Shown here piece by piece: positions 17,041-25,957 of a stretch of 64,000 nt of DNA. Under the pieces are notes generated by a model. The model made no database searches and was not told the origin of the DNA. It saw only the letters and a list, made by a program, of their open reading frames with translations. Numbering within the stretch: position 1 is the stretch's first letter; every line of letters starts with the position of its first letter. Source of the DNA: Kushneria phyllosphaerae (lineage in GTDB: Bacteria; Pseudomonadota; Gammaproteobacteria; Pseudomonadales; Halomonadaceae); assembly GCF_900312995.1 (NCBI RefSeq), contig NZ_ONZI01000001.1, positions 248,001-312,000 of the forward strand. The letters are read 5' to 3'. A program made the translations under genes and the position numbers.

Positions 17041-17679
17041 GTGTCTGTCTTGTCTTCTACCCTGTTGCTCTCCATGGCCGCCTTTGCGCTGGCCGCCTCG
17101 CTGACGCCGGGGCCTGTCAATATCATGGCGCTGAGCGCTGGACTCAATCACGGTTTCAGACAAAGCCTGCGCCATGTCACGGGGGCGAGCATCGGCTTTA
17201 CCCTGCTGCTGGTGCTGGTCGGGCTGGGGCTGCAGTCGCTGTTTCAACAGGTACCGCTGACCGGTGTAATACTGCGCTGGGTGGGCGTGGCCTTTCTGCT
17301 CTACATGGCCACGATACTGATCATGTCGACCGGCCGGGAAGTGGCCACCGTGCCCGCGACGGCACCCTCATTCTGGCACGGTGCGCTGATGCAGTGGCTC
17401 AACCCCAAGGCGTGGGTGGCGTCTGCCGCGGCCATCAGTGCCTATACCCGGGATGGTTTTGGCATCGCGGTGCTGGCCATCCTCTTTTTTATCCTGTGCT
17501 ACGTCAGCATCACGACCTGGGCGGCCATGGGAAGCTGGCTGGGGACACGGCTGACCCGACCGCACCACCTGAGAAGGCTCAATCGGATAATGGCAGCGCT
17601 GCTGATGGCCAGCGCGCTGGCCATGGGGCTGATGTCGCCTGGCGGTACTGCTGTGGGGTTGCCGCCGTCAGCCGCTTGA
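17041..17679 (+). CDS. LysE/RhtB-family amino acid exporter
   Basis: A 212-residue, six-helix LysE-family protein with the opening motif SLTPGPVNIMALSAG, MQWLNPKAWVASAAA in the middle and hydrophobic helices to the end. Members export amino acids or related metabolites. The start is either GTG at 17041 or TTG at 17050. GGGAG occupies 17036-17040, which touches GTG but is nine bases from TTG, so TTG (starting MSSTLLLSMAAF) is better placed. The last 101 bp overlap the 3' end of the convergent AraC-type regulator. LysE exporters are often paired with a dedicated regulator. Confidence 0.87.
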   Translation: MSVLSSTLLLSMAAFALAASLTPGPVNIMALSAGLNHGFRQSLRHVTGASIGFTLLLVLVGLGLQSLFQQVPLTGVILRWVGVAFLLYMATILIMSTGREVATVPATAPSFWHGALMQWLNPKAWVASAAAISAYTRDGFGIAVLAILFFILCYVSITTWAAMGSWLGTRLTRPHHLRRLNRIMAALLMASALAMGLMSPGGTAVGLPPSAA

Positions 17680-18448
17680 AGGTGCGCTGAAAGTGCGCCT
17701 GGTCGGCAAAGCGACAGCTCAGCGCCGTCTCGGCGATATCTGCACCGCGCTTGAGCGCATGCTGGCCACAGCGGATGCGGCAATCGATCAAAAAGGCATG
17801 GGGCGTGATGCCGTAGTCACGGCGAAAGCCTCGAATCAGGGTAAATCGCGAGCATCCGACGGCGCGGGCCACCTGCTCAAGACTCAGTGGCGACAGACAG
17901 TGCTGGCGAATAAACGCCGCTGCACGAGCGGCGACTTCGCCTTCACCCGTTCTGCTTTGAGGTGACGTTCCCAGCACCTCGAGCGCCTGACCGATCACGC
18001 CCTCAATCTCGTCGGCATGCGGCAGATGGCCTGACTCGAACAGACTTGCAGCCAGTGCGGACAGCGCCTGATAGAGCCCCGGGTTGCGACTGACGCGCCG
18101 TGACAGCGGACAAAAGCGCCCTTGAGCATCCGGCTGACGCTGTGCCAGCCACTGTGGGTCGATGTAGAGCATGAGGTAGGACCAGGGTGTGTCATCGCCC
18201 GGATTACAGGCATGGACCTCGCCCGGGTTCATGGCCACCACGCTTCCGCGCGAGACCGGCACGACATGCTCACGCCCGTCGTGGCAGTACTCGTAGTGGC
18301 TCTGTCCGCCCAGTACGGCCCCCAGCGACAGGGTGTCATGACTGTGGCGAGCATAATGCACCGCCCGTGCATCACGGGTCAGACGCGCCTCCAGCCAGGA
18401 CAGGTTCGGATGGCGCCAGAACTGCATGTCATGCGATGCGCGTGCCAT
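17579..18448 (-). CDS. AraC-family transcriptional regulator
   Basis: A 289-residue regulator with an N-terminal cupin sensor (HYARHSHDTLSLGAVLGG, VAMNPGEVHACNPGDD) and two C-terminal HTH motifs (LEQVARAVGCSRFTLIRGF, then CRFADQAHFQRTFKRLTAA). GGGAGAGGACA right before the ATG at 18448 fixes the start. It resembles regulators that sit beside LysE exporters and probably controls the convergent exporter gene. Its 3' end overlaps that gene tail to tail. The first bases lie close to the end of the GGDEF-EAL gene upstream (stop at 18480), so the two may share a transcript. Confidence 0.88.
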   Translation of the reverse strand: MARASHDMQFWRHPNLSWLEARLTRDARAVHYARHSHDTLSLGAVLGGQSHYEYCHDGREHVVPVSRGSVVAMNPGEVHACNPGDDTPWSYLMLYIDPQWLAQRQPDAQGRFCPLSRRVSRNPGLYQALSALAASLFESGHLPHADEIEGVIGQALEVLGTSPQSRTGEGEVAARAAAFIRQHCLSPLSLEQVARAVGCSRFTLIRGFRRDYGITPHAFLIDCRIRCGQHALKRGADIAETALSCRFADQAHFQRTFKRLTAATPQQYRQATSAPWPARWPSAALPLSD

Positions 18449-18479
18449 TGTCCTCTCCCACTCGTGGCGCAAACACTCG

Positions 18480-20156
18480 TTATACCCGAATATCTTCCGG
18501 CCCACGTATCTCGGCCTCGATGCGCACGCCAGTGTCACGCGCTTCATCAGAGAAGTCGTCGGGGCCAGTCAGGTCACCAGTATCCAGCCGGGCCGCTTCA
18601 TGAGAACCGGACATGAGGTGCTCACGCAGTGCCTGCGCCGGCATCGGGCGACCGAAGAGATAGCCCTGCCCGAAGTGACAGCCCTGCTGCGCCAGATGTT
18701 CGGCCAGACGCTCGTCCTCGATGCCCTCGGCCACAACGCCCATGCCCAGTGACCGACCCATGGTAATGATCATGCGCACCAGATTGTCCTGGCGAATTTC
18801 TTCGGCATTGAAAAAGGAGCGATCAATCTTGATCTTGTCGACGTCCAGCCGGGCCAGATGATAAAGCCCCGAATAGCCGGTGCCAAAATCATCCAGCGAT
18901 ACGCGCACGCCCATATCGTGCAGCCGGGTCAGATTCTCCTGAACGATGTCCAGCCGCTCGATCAGCACGTTTTCGGTAATTTCGACCTCAAGACGATCAG
19001 CCGGAAACGCGTGCGCCTTCAGCAATGTTGCCATCTGCATGACAAACGCCTCATCTTCCAGATACGAGGCCGTGATGTTGACGGCCAGAAAGCATTCGCC
19101 GGGCCACTGCCGGGCATCACTCATCGCCTGGACCAGCAGGTGTCGGGTCATCTCTGGCATCAGCCCCAGGGTTTCGATCAGCGGAATGAACTCATCAGGC
19201 GGCACCAGCCCGCGCTCGGGATGCTGCCAGCGGGCCAGCATCTCGACCCCTACCGTCTTGCGATTGGAAAGGGCAACCACCGGCTGATAAAAGGGCACGA
19301 TCTCGCCGGCATCAAGCGCCTGGCGCAGGCGCTGAGCACGATGGGCATCTGCCTGCTGCGCGTCGGGCAGACAGTTTTCCTGCATCCGGATGTTCTCACC
19401 GCAGCGTTTGGCCTCATGCATGGCGTCATAGGCCGCGGCAAGCAGTTGATCGGCCGAGGTGGCATGGAGCGGCGCAATGGCAATGCCGATGGTGGCCTCC
19501 AGCGACTCGCGCCGGTTACCGCAGACCAGCGGCTGGCGTATCTGGCGCCGTAGCGCCTGGGCCTGGTCGAAAAGATCATGCCGACTCAGCGCGCCGGTCA
19601 GGGCCACCACGAACTCGTCCCCGCCCAGTCGCCCCAGCAGCGGGTCACCGACGGTCTGAACCTGGTTCAGCCGCCCGGCAATACGGCGCAGGGCGTAGTC
19701 TCCGGCCGTACTGCCATGAGCATCATTGACTTTCTGAAAGGCGTCCAGATCGATCACCAGCAGTGCGGTCTGCTCCAGCAGCGGGCTGACCCGAGCATGC
19801 AGGCGGGTCATGAAGTGGGGTCGATTCATGAGATCGGTCAGGGCGTCGTGACGGGCCAGATGGTGGCTGCGGGCCCGGGCCGCCAGCAGCTGGCGATAGC
19901 GATGACGCAGCCGCCAGATCACTCGCAGGGATAACATCCACGGCACCACCATGGCCATGGCGGCAAACCCGGTGCAGGTCAGGATAAAGCGCCAGCGTGA
20001 GATGATATCGAGATCCGGCGGTTCGCCCCAGCCCAGCAGCCGAAAGGCCGGTGCCTCCAGCCAGAATTCCCAGGTCACGGCGATCAAAAGGAGAATCACA
20101 AGCGTGGCGGCAAAGAGCACAAGCCCCTGACGCAGGAGATAACTTTTGGTTCGCAT
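18480..20156 (-). CDS. Membrane GGDEF-EAL cyclic-di-GMP protein
   Basis: A 558-residue protein. Two N-terminal transmembrane helices (about 10-30 and 55-75) frame a short periplasmic loop of about 25 residues, too small for a sensor domain. The GGDEF domain has the intact active site RLGGDEF (about 185), so cyclase activity is possible. The EAL domain follows with EML in place of EAL, but keeps the catalytic Glu and the ExLxR pattern, DDFGTGYS, and the EGIED loop, so phosphodiesterase activity is also possible. The C-terminal 40 residues are a charged tail. Start ATG has no clear ribosome-binding site. Function: c-di-GMP turnover; net direction unknown. Confidence 0.9.
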   Translation of the reverse strand: MRTKSYLLRQGLVLFAATLVILLLIAVTWEFWLEAPAFRLLGWGEPPDLDIISRWRFILTCTGFAAMAMVVPWMLSLRVIWRLRHRYRQLLAARARSHHLARHDALTDLMNRPHFMTRLHARVSPLLEQTALLVIDLDAFQKVNDAHGSTAGDYALRRIAGRLNQVQTVGDPLLGRLGGDEFVVALTGALSRHDLFDQAQALRRQIRQPLVCGNRRESLEATIGIAIAPLHATSADQLLAAAYDAMHEAKRCGENIRMQENCLPDAQQADAHRAQRLRQALDAGEIVPFYQPVVALSNRKTVGVEMLARWQHPERGLVPPDEFIPLIETLGLMPEMTRHLLVQAMSDARQWPGECFLAVNITASYLEDEAFVMQMATLLKAHAFPADRLEVEITENVLIERLDIVQENLTRLHDMGVRVSLDDFGTGYSGLYHLARLDVDKIKIDRSFFNAEEIRQDNLVRMIITMGRSLGMGVVAEGIEDERLAEHLAQQGCHFGQGYLFGRPMPAQALREHLMSGSHEAARLDTGDLTGPDDFSDEARDTGVRIEAEIRGPEDIRV

Positions 20157-20316
20157 GAGAAATAGTACCAGAGCGGCGACCGCTGGCTGACAGCGATTAT
20201 TTAAGGAATGTCTAATTCCGGGACAGGCATATCGGCCGCCACTCTAATCCTCTAAACCCCTTGTTCATACCTTTGAAAAGGGCTGCGTCATACCTTGAAG
20301 GTGTCATGCAACGCAG

Positions 20317-20348
20317 AAAACCGGCGCCTGAGCAGCTCAGGCGCCGGT
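20317..20348 (-). terminator. Strong rho-independent terminator after the small orphan gene
   Basis: A perfect 13-bp inverted repeat (ACCGGCGCCTGAG / CTCAGGCGCCGGT) around a 3-nt loop, followed on the minus strand by TTTTC. It ends the small gene at 20369. Confidence 0.9.
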
Positions 20349-20368
20349 GTATCAAGAAAGGCCGTGAC

Positions 20369-20566
20369 TCAGGCTTTGGAGAGCCGGTTGATCTGGCCGC
20401 GCATGCGCTCGCGCAGGGAGGGTGCTGCCAGCCGGTGCAGGTCATGGGGAGTACATCGAAGGACCCGACCATGCATTCTGACCATACAGTCGCTGCCCTC
20501 AACGTGCATCGGATGAATATCGCGCTGCAGGAGCCGTTCCATTTCCCGTGATGTCAGACCCAGCAT
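20369..20566 (-). CDS. Small conserved-looking hypothetical protein (65 aa)
   Basis: Not recognised. The ATG at 20566 is preceded by GGAG eight bases upstream; the frame is open to 20629. The product is basic and hydrophilic, opening MLGLTSREMERLLQRD and ending SLRERMRGQINRLSKA, with a likely helix at each end and no membrane segment or cysteine cluster (one Cys near each half of the middle). A perfect terminator follows within 20 bp, which supports a real transcript. It could be a small regulatory or nucleic-acid-binding protein, but nothing in the sequence proves that. Confidence 0.55.
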   Translation of the reverse strand: MLGLTSREMERLLQRDIHPMHVEGSDCMVRMHGRVLRCTPHDLHRLAAPSLRERMRGQINRLSKA

Positions 20567-20693
20567 GAGCGTTACTCCGTGACCTTGGATGGCATCTGTC
20601 AGGCGCAGCATGGCGAGCACGGATGTCATCCCGATGACGAGAAGATAACAGTGTCATGACTCTGGTCACTATCTCACGGCTTTTATCGCCGCC

Positions 20694-20828
20694 TCATGAT
20701 TTCGAGCGTCGACAGCGCTCGGAGCAGTAGATCACGCTGTCCCAGTTGCGCGCCCACTTTTTGCGCCAGGTAAACGGACGGCCACACACCGGGCAGGTTT
20801 TGGTGGGTAAATCGGACTTCTTTTGCAT
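20694..20828 (-). CDS. DUF2256 small zinc-finger-like protein (44 aa)
   Basis: A 44-codon gene below usual length cut-offs. The protein opens [19 protein letters not shown], then WRKKWARNW and YCSERCRR. The C-x2-C ... C-x3-C pattern and the Trp-Arg-Lys core are diagnostic of DUF2256, a family of small proteins often found near cryptochrome/photolyase or membrane genes, function unknown. Its ATG overlaps the stop of the lipoprotein gene by one base (TGATG), suggesting coupled translation. Confidence 0.88.
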   Translation of the reverse strand: MQKKSDLPTKTCPVCGRPFTWRKKWARNWDSVIYCSERCRRSKS

Positions 20829-21382
20829 CAGTTGACCGGTGTCGTTACTGCGTTTGACGCGGGCGTGCCGATCCAGTTCGAGAACCCAAGCGTTTGAGGA
20901 ATTTCCTCACGGAGCAGGTGCGTCAGTGACAGCGCGCTGGCCGAGCGGCAGCCGCCGTCGTGCAAAAGCGTCGCCTGGCGCCCGTCATGCCCGGTCCAGG
21001 TCACGGTGTAATGCGACATGTCCGTGATCCGTGGGCCGCAGTCGGGGGTGTCACGCTGCTGTGCCATCACCGGCTGCCAGGGCGCCAGCATGCGTTGAAG
21101 ACGGGTCAACGCCTGCTCCCCGTTTTGCCGGGCCTGCTTGCCGTAGACCTGCGTATGCTGTTGGCCAACAAACGTGGTGGTGCCATCGGCGAGAACGTCA
21201 ACGGAATAGACCGGGCAGAAGCCGTGGCAGGGGCCGACCTCGTAGCGAATGCTGGCCAGATCGCCGGCGACCGGCGCCGCCCGGTCACCCCGCTCCGAGG
21301 CTGACGTCTGACCACCGCTCCCCGCGCAGCCCGCCAGCAGTACAGTACCCGCCAACACACCGGATAAAAGAAACGCTTTCAT
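20828..21382 (-). CDS. Putative lipoprotein, DUF6438-like
   Basis: 184 residues from the ATG at 21382, which has GGGAG a few bases upstream. The N-terminus is a lipoprotein signal: [20 protein letters not shown], lipobox LAGC. After a disordered Ser/Ala linker comes a domain beginning [19 protein letters not shown], typical of DUF6438 proteins, with further Cys in DTPDCGP and HDGGCRSA that may form disulfides in the periplasm. Function unknown. It lies between ubiX and the DUF2256 gene on the same strand and overlaps the latter by one base. Confidence 0.78.
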   Translation of the reverse strand: MKAFLLSGVLAGTVLLAGCAGSGGQTSASERGDRAAPVAGDLASIRYEVGPCHGFCPVYSVDVLADGTTTFVGQQHTQVYGKQARQNGEQALTRLQRMLAPWQPVMAQQRDTPDCGPRITDMSHYTVTWTGHDGRQATLLHDGGCRSASALSLTHLLREEIPQTLGFSNWIGTPASNAVTTPVN

Positions 21383-21484
21383 GGGGAGACTCCCTGAGGA
21401 TGATGTCATGGCGGTACGGATCACACGAGGCGACCTGCTTCAAACCTGGACCGTGGCGCCCGGGCAGAGTCTGGCGTTTGATGC

Positions 21485-22072
21485 TCAGCCCTTGCCTGGC
21501 GGATGGAGGTTTTCCCCCCAGCGCGGCATGCCGTCGATATCAATATCAAACAGATCGAGGGCGCGCGCCACACTGTGATCGACCATCTCCTCAAGCGTGG
21601 CCGGCCGGGCGTAGAAGGCCGGCACCGGCGGGAACATGATGGCGCCCATCTCGGTCAGGGTGGTCATGGTGCGCAGATGGCCCAGGTGCAGCGGCGTTTC
21701 CCGCAGCATCAGCACCAGCCGGCGACGCTCCTTGAGCACCACATCGGCGGCACGTGAAATCAGGTTGGTGGTGGTGCCGGTGGCGATCTCCGACATGGTC
21801 TTGATCGAGCAGGGGGCGACTAGCATGCCCAGCGTGCGAAAGGAGCCCGAGGCCAGTGAGGCACCAATATCGCCCACCGGATGGACCTCATCGGCCAGCG
21901 CAAAAAGGTCTTCGCGACTGATGCCGGTTTCGTAGCGTCGGGTCAGTTCGGCGGACTTGGACACCAACAGGTGAGTCTCGATCTCCAGCGGCCTGAGCAG
22001 TTCCAGGGCGCGGGCGCCGTAGACAAAGCCGGTGGCACCGGTAATGGCAATGATCAAACGACGGGGGGGCAT
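21485..22072 (-). CDS. ubiX: Flavin prenyltransferase UbiX
   Basis: A 195-residue UbiX/Pad1 protein with the FMN-binding opening [36 protein letters not shown] in the middle, the [19 protein letters not shown] segment, and [11 protein letters not shown] near the C-terminus. It makes prenylated FMN, the cofactor of the UbiD decarboxylase in ubiquinone synthesis. It lies 57 bp downstream of rnz on the same strand. Length is normal for the family. Confidence 0.94.
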   Translation of the reverse strand: MPPRRLIIAITGATGFVYGARALELLRPLEIETHLLVSKSAELTRRYETGISREDLFALADEVHPVGDIGASLASGSFRTLGMLVAPCSIKTMSEIATGTTTNLISRAADVVLKERRRLVLMLRETPLHLGHLRTMTTLTEMGAIMFPPVPAFYARPATLEEMVDHSVARALDLFDIDIDGMPRWGENLHPPGKG

Positions 22073-22129
22073 CCGGGCTCCTGGGCATCATGAAAAAGGC
22101 GTCAGCGCCCATTGTAGCCGGGCCCGGCC

Positions 22130-23098
22130 TCATTCACATCGATATAGCCGGTGGTCGCGCGACAGGTCAAACACCGCCAGGTCCTCGGCCAGCATCAGGG
22201 CGCCGCCAAAATGCGCGCGCGCCTCGGCGTCGATATCGCTGATGGAAGGCGTAGCCCCCGGGTGACTCACGTAGCGCGGGCTGAAATGCGTGAGCACCAG
22301 CTGGGCAAGCCCTGCCCTTTCGGCAAAGGCGGCAATACGCGCGGCACTGCTGTGGCCGTTGTCCGTGCCCCGCTGCTCGATCACCGCCTCGGTATAGGTC
22401 GCTTCATGCACCAGCACGTCCGCGTCCTGACAGATTGGTGCCAGAAGGTCAGGAGTATCGTTGTCGCCGGCCACCACCAGCCGCCGTGGGGTGCGCGCGG
22501 GTAGGCGGTAGTCGGCGCCGCTCAGCTGCCGGCCCTGTTCATCAATGACCGTCTCGCCACGCTGAAGCCGCCCCCACAGCGGCCCGGGCGTCACACCTTC
22601 TGCCTTTAGCCGTTCAACGTTAAGCGAGGCCTCGACATGGCGCTCTTCAAGGGCGTAGGCATAGCACTCGACGCCGTGAGAAAGCCGCGCCGTCCGCACG
22701 GTGATGTCAGAAAGCGTAAGAGGGTTGTCTACAAGCGTTGCCGCATCGACATGGATCAGGTCGAATCCGAGGTGCAGGCCGGTGGTCGTCGTCACCGCCT
22801 CGAGATAGTCCCGCACGGCCTGCGGCCCCACAATGATCAGTGCCGTTTGACGTCCGGCCATCGAGGCGCTGGCCAAAAGCCCCGGCAGACCGTAGCAGTG
22901 GTCGCCGTGGATATGGGTGATGAAGACGGCCTCAAGCCGGGCGGCACTCAACGGCGTTCGCATCAACTGCTGCTGGGTGCCTTCACCGCAGTCGATGAGT
23001 GTCCAGCGCCGCTGACCCTCAGCCGTGAGCGCCAGCGCGCTGACGTTGCGGGTTCTGGTGGGGACACCGGCCGAGGTGCCCAGAAAGCGCAGCTGCAT
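22130..23098 (-). CDS. rnz: Ribonuclease Z
   Basis: A 322-residue metallo-beta-lactamase-fold RNase Z (ElaC type). Signatures: LRFLGTSAGVPTRTRNVSA at the N-terminus, the zinc motif FITHIHGDHCYGLPG, VAGDNDT, LVHEATYT and a C-terminal LVLTHFSPRY. It trims the 3' trailer of tRNA precursors that lack encoded CCA. It appears to head a unit with ubiX and the lipoprotein/DUF2256 pair. The ATG at 23098 opens MQLRFLGTSAG, the usual family start. Confidence 0.94.
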   Translation of the reverse strand: MQLRFLGTSAGVPTRTRNVSALALTAEGQRRWTLIDCGEGTQQQLMRTPLSAARLEAVFITHIHGDHCYGLPGLLASASMAGRQTALIIVGPQAVRDYLEAVTTTTGLHLGFDLIHVDAATLVDNPLTLSDITVRTARLSHGVECYAYALEERHVEASLNVERLKAEGVTPGPLWGRLQRGETVIDEQGRQLSGADYRLPARTPRRLVVAGDNDTPDLLAPICQDADVLVHEATYTEAVIEQRGTDNGHSSAARIAAFAERAGLAQLVLTHFSPRYVSHPGATPSISDIDAEARAHFGGALMLAEDLAVFDLSRDHRLYRCE

Positions 23099-23197
23099 AA
23101 TAAGGCCTTATGATATTGAATGAGACAGGGTGATGATCATCACGGCGAACGCTATGCTGGACAACATCCATGCCAACGCCTGACCAGGGAGAATCTC

Positions 23198-23647
23198 ATG
23201 AAACAGTGGATCATGCCGGCCCTGCTGGCCGCCGTCCTGACCGGGGCCGGAGCCACGGCACAGGCCGGTGATATTAACCCGGCCGCCAACCCGCTGCTGG
23301 CCGACAAGTGGCAGTCACGCCCGCTGGTCGTGGTGACCCCGAGCGCCGACAATCCGGATTACGAACGCATGCGCGGCATTGTCGAGACGCAGCGAGACGC
23401 CTTTAATGATCGCGACATGGTGCTCTATACCGTAGAGGGCGGCAGTGGCATGAAGGCCGACCAGGCTCTGACCGAGGCCGAAACCGATGCCCTGCTCGCC
23501 TCGCTGGGACTGAATGCGAAAGGCCCGCTCACCACGGTGCTCGTGGGCAAGGATGGGGGTAAAAAGGTAGAGCAGGAAGGCTTTGTCGACCCGCGCCAGC
23601 TGTTCGACACCATCGATAACATGCCCATGCGCCGCGCGCGTCAGTAG
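23198..23647 (+). CDS. Periplasmic DUF4174-domain protein
   Basis: 149 residues from the ATG at 23198 (AGGGAG upstream). A cleavable signal peptide, MKQWIMPALLAAVLTGAG with cleavage near TAQAGD, precedes a small domain with SRPLVVVTPSADNPDYERM, RDMVLYTVEGG and TTVLVGKDGGKKVEQEGFVD. This matches DUF4174, a thioredoxin-like fold without redox cysteines. Function unknown. It is divergent from rnz. Confidence 0.82.
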   Translation: MKQWIMPALLAAVLTGAGATAQAGDINPAANPLLADKWQSRPLVVVTPSADNPDYERMRGIVETQRDAFNDRDMVLYTVEGGSGMKADQALTEAETDALLASLGLNAKGPLTTVLVGKDGGKKVEQEGFVDPRQLFDTIDNMPMRRARQ

Positions 23648-23686
23648 ACGAGCGCCCATGCAGCAGTCACTACCGGAGGGTCATAT

Positions 23687-24637
23687 ATGCGTTGCGCCAT
23701 CATGGATGACTATCAGGAGGCGGCGCTCTCAATGGCCGACTGGTCGCGCCTTGAGGGGCGCGTCGTGGTTACCCCCTTTCACGACCACCTTGATGATGAA
23801 GACGCGCTGGTCGAGCGGCTGACCGGATTCGATGTCATCGTCATCATGCGCGAACGCACGGCCTTTCCGGCCCCGTTACTGTCACGCCTGCCGCAGTTGA
23901 AGCTGCTGATCACCTCGGGGATGCGTAATGCCGCCGTCGATCTCGAGGCAGCGCATGCGAAGGGCATCACGGTATGCGGGACCGACAGCCATCCGGCGCC
24001 GCCAGCCGAGCTCGCCTGGGCGCTGATCCTGGGGCTGACGCGCCATGTCACTACCGAACATCACCACATGACCACCGGCGGGCCGTGGCAGAGCACGGTC
24101 GGCATGACACTGGCCGGTCGCACGCTGGGGATCATCGGGCTTGGGAAAATCGGCACGCGCATGGCGCGCATTGCGAAAGCGTTTGATATGGAAGTGATGG
24201 CCTGGAGCGAACACCTGACCCCCGCACGCTGTGAGGAGGCCGGCGTCACGTTTGCCGAGTCGAAAAAGGCGCTGATGAGTGCCAGCGATATCGTCTCGAT
24301 CCATCTGGTGCTGAGTGCGCGTACCCATCACCTGATCGACCGTCAGGCGTTTGAATGGATGCCACCCTCATCGTTTCTGATCAACACGTCACGCGCCGGC
24401 ATTGTGGATCAGACCGCGTTGATCGATGTCCTGAAGGAAGGTCGGATTGCTGGCGCAGGACTGGATGTGTTCGAGCACGAGCCCCTGCCGCTTGATCATC
24501 CCCTGCGCCGACTGCCCAGCGTTCTGGCCACACCACACCTGGGCTACGTCAGCGATACCAACTACCGCACCTGGTTTGGCCAGGCCATCGAAAACATCGA
24601 GGCCTGGCTTTCGGGCACACCGATCCGGCGACTGTAA
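23687..24637 (+). CDS. D-2-hydroxyacid dehydrogenase family protein
   Basis: A 316-residue NAD-dependent D-isomer 2-hydroxyacid dehydrogenase (phosphoglycerate dehydrogenase-like group). The Rossmann motif LGIIGLGKIGTRMA is near residue 145. NTSRAGIVDQ carries the substrate-binding Arg, VFEHEPLP the catalytic Glu and ATPHLGY the catalytic His. It would reduce a 2-keto acid or oxidise a D-2-hydroxyacid; the substrate is not evident. GGAGGGTCATAT precedes the ATG. It is on the same strand as the DUF4174 gene, 39 bp after it. Confidence 0.88.
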   Translation: MRCAIMDDYQEAALSMADWSRLEGRVVVTPFHDHLDDEDALVERLTGFDVIVIMRERTAFPAPLLSRLPQLKLLITSGMRNAAVDLEAAHAKGITVCGTDSHPAPPAELAWALILGLTRHVTTEHHHMTTGGPWQSTVGMTLAGRTLGIIGLGKIGTRMARIAKAFDMEVMAWSEHLTPARCEEAGVTFAESKKALMSASDIVSIHLVLSARTHHLIDRQAFEWMPPSSFLINTSRAGIVDQTALIDVLKEGRIAGAGLDVFEHEPLPLDHPLRRLPSVLATPHLGYVSDTNYRTWFGQAIENIEAWLSGTPIRRL

Positions 24638-24653
24638 TCAGGCCGTGGTGCGA

Positions 24654-25076
24654 CTAGCTCTGACGTGGAACAGGGTCGCTGTCCACGTCCTGTGAATAGC
24701 GCCGCGTTTCATTGGCAAAGTCGTAAAAGCCGGGTTTGTCCTTGATATAGATCTCATCGGTCATGACCATGGAGGCCTGGTCATCAAAGGTGCCGGCCGT
24801 GAACGCGTAGGCATTGTCCGGCGTGTGGCGAAAGTAGAGCTGGCTGCCGCAGCGCAGGCAAAAACCACGCTCGCCATGATCGGAGGAGTGATAGATGCCG
24901 ACCGGTGAGGCATCGTCAAAGTCCGGGGCGCCTTCACAGATCACGGCCAGCATGGGCCCGCCCGTGGCCTTGCGACACAGGGAGCAGTGACAGACATGCA
25001 CTTCGCCGCCGTGGCGAACCGTAAAGCGCACCTGCCCACACAGACAACCCCCCGCCCTTTCCGTAATCTCGGTCAT
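24654..25076 (-). CDS. GFA-family zinc protein (glutathione-dependent formaldehyde-activating enzyme-like)
   Basis: A 140-residue GFA/CENP-V domain protein with cysteine pairs GGCLCGQVRF, HVCHCSLCRKATGG and FCLRCGSQLYF that bind two zincs. GGAGGAG is placed well before the ATG at 25076. Despite the family name, few members have a demonstrated formaldehyde or glutathione activity. Convergent with the dehydrogenase gene, 16 bp apart. Confidence 0.87.
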   Translation of the reverse strand: MTEITERAGGCLCGQVRFTVRHGGEVHVCHCSLCRKATGGPMLAVICEGAPDFDDASPVGIYHSSDHGERGFCLRCGSQLYFRHTPDNAYAFTAGTFDDQASMVMTDEIYIKDKPGFYDFANETRRYSQDVDSDPVPRQS

Positions 25077-25325
25077 GATTTTTCTCCTCCCTGTGAATGC
25101 GTTGCCCCGCGATGTTGCCGGACGTCAGCGTCTGCTGCTGTGACGCTGGTGACAAGCCCGTCCAGCACCCTATCACGACGTGGACAGCTTTAGATCAGAT
25201 ATGATGAATAAGCGAGTTTTATACTCGTTTAAAACGATAAAAGCGCCATGCACTTTCTCATCCGTACGCCGGGGGCCTGCTACGCTGGAAGGGACATATC
25301 ATCCAGATCGTTTCGGGAGTCGCGC

Positions 25326-25718
25326 ATGACCATGGAACTCTACCTGCTGGGCTGGACACTGGTGCTTGCCATTGTTCAGATCATGCTGCCTGCGATGTAT
25401 CGCAATCGCGAGACCGGCCTCGACTACAACGCAGGCCCGCGCGACAAGGAAGGCCCGCCGATGGGCGTGATCACCGGCCGACTGTTTCGGGCTCAGAAAA
25501 ACCTGTTTGAAACCCTGCCGCTGTTTATCGGCGCCATCCTGATTGCGCATGTAGGCGGACAGGAGGGCGCAATGACGGCCTGGGGTGCCTGGCTCTATTT
25601 TCTGGCGCGTATTGTCTACGTACCCCTCTACGCCATGGGGATTCCCTATGTTCGCTCGATGGTCTGGGGCATCAGCCTTCTGGGGCTCGTACTGGTGATA
25701 CTGCCGGTGATCTTCTAA
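25326..25718 (+). CDS. MAPEG family membrane protein
   Basis: 130 residues, four hydrophobic segments, with LYLLGWTLVLAIVQIMLPA at the N-terminus, FRAQKNLFETLPLFIGAIL in the middle (the characteristic RAxxNxxE motif of MAPEG proteins) and FLARIVYVPLYAMGIPY in the second half. Eukaryotic relatives are glutathione-dependent microsomal enzymes; bacterial members are mostly uncharacterised. GGGAG before ATG 25326 fixes the start. Confidence 0.88.
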   Translation: MTMELYLLGWTLVLAIVQIMLPAMYRNRETGLDYNAGPRDKEGPPMGVITGRLFRAQKNLFETLPLFIGAILIAHVGGQEGAMTAWGAWLYFLARIVYVPLYAMGIPYVRSMVWGISLLGLVLVILPVIF

Positions 25719-25900
25719 AGCCCCGGCCGTCTCTGTGATGTCACTATCATTTCTGTGACGCCACCATCGAGCAGCGCCCGGCACAGACTGGGTGCTTTTA
25801 TAGCGACGAGCCTGAAGGGCTGCCTGCCTTGAAGGGCACCTGTCTTGAAAAAGAGTGAGCGCAAGGTCAGAAGCGTGGGCAAGCATCAAATGACAGGCAT

Positions 25901-25930
25901 AAAAAATGCCGCCTCGAAGGGCGGCATTTT
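25901..25930. terminator. Bidirectional rho-independent terminator
   Basis: GCCGCC-(TCGAAG)-GGCGGC stem flanked by an A-tract on one side and ATTTT on the other, so it can work on both strands. It closes the zinc-ribbon transcript (minus) and may end the MAPEG transcript (plus). The approximately 180 bp between it and the MAPEG stop show nothing else. Confidence 0.88.
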
Positions 25931-25957
25931 GCAAATTCTGTGGCGTTCGCCAAGGGG

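Noticed and set aside
18480..20156. EAL domain as catalytically dead because of EML instead of EAL
   Set aside because: The catalytic Glu, the ExLxR pattern, DDFGTGYS and EGIED loops are all retained, so inactivity cannot be claimed.
20828..21424. Longer start for the lipoprotein gene at 21424
   Set aside because: The upstream codons disrupt the lipoprotein signal, and a good GGGAG site serves the ATG at 21382.
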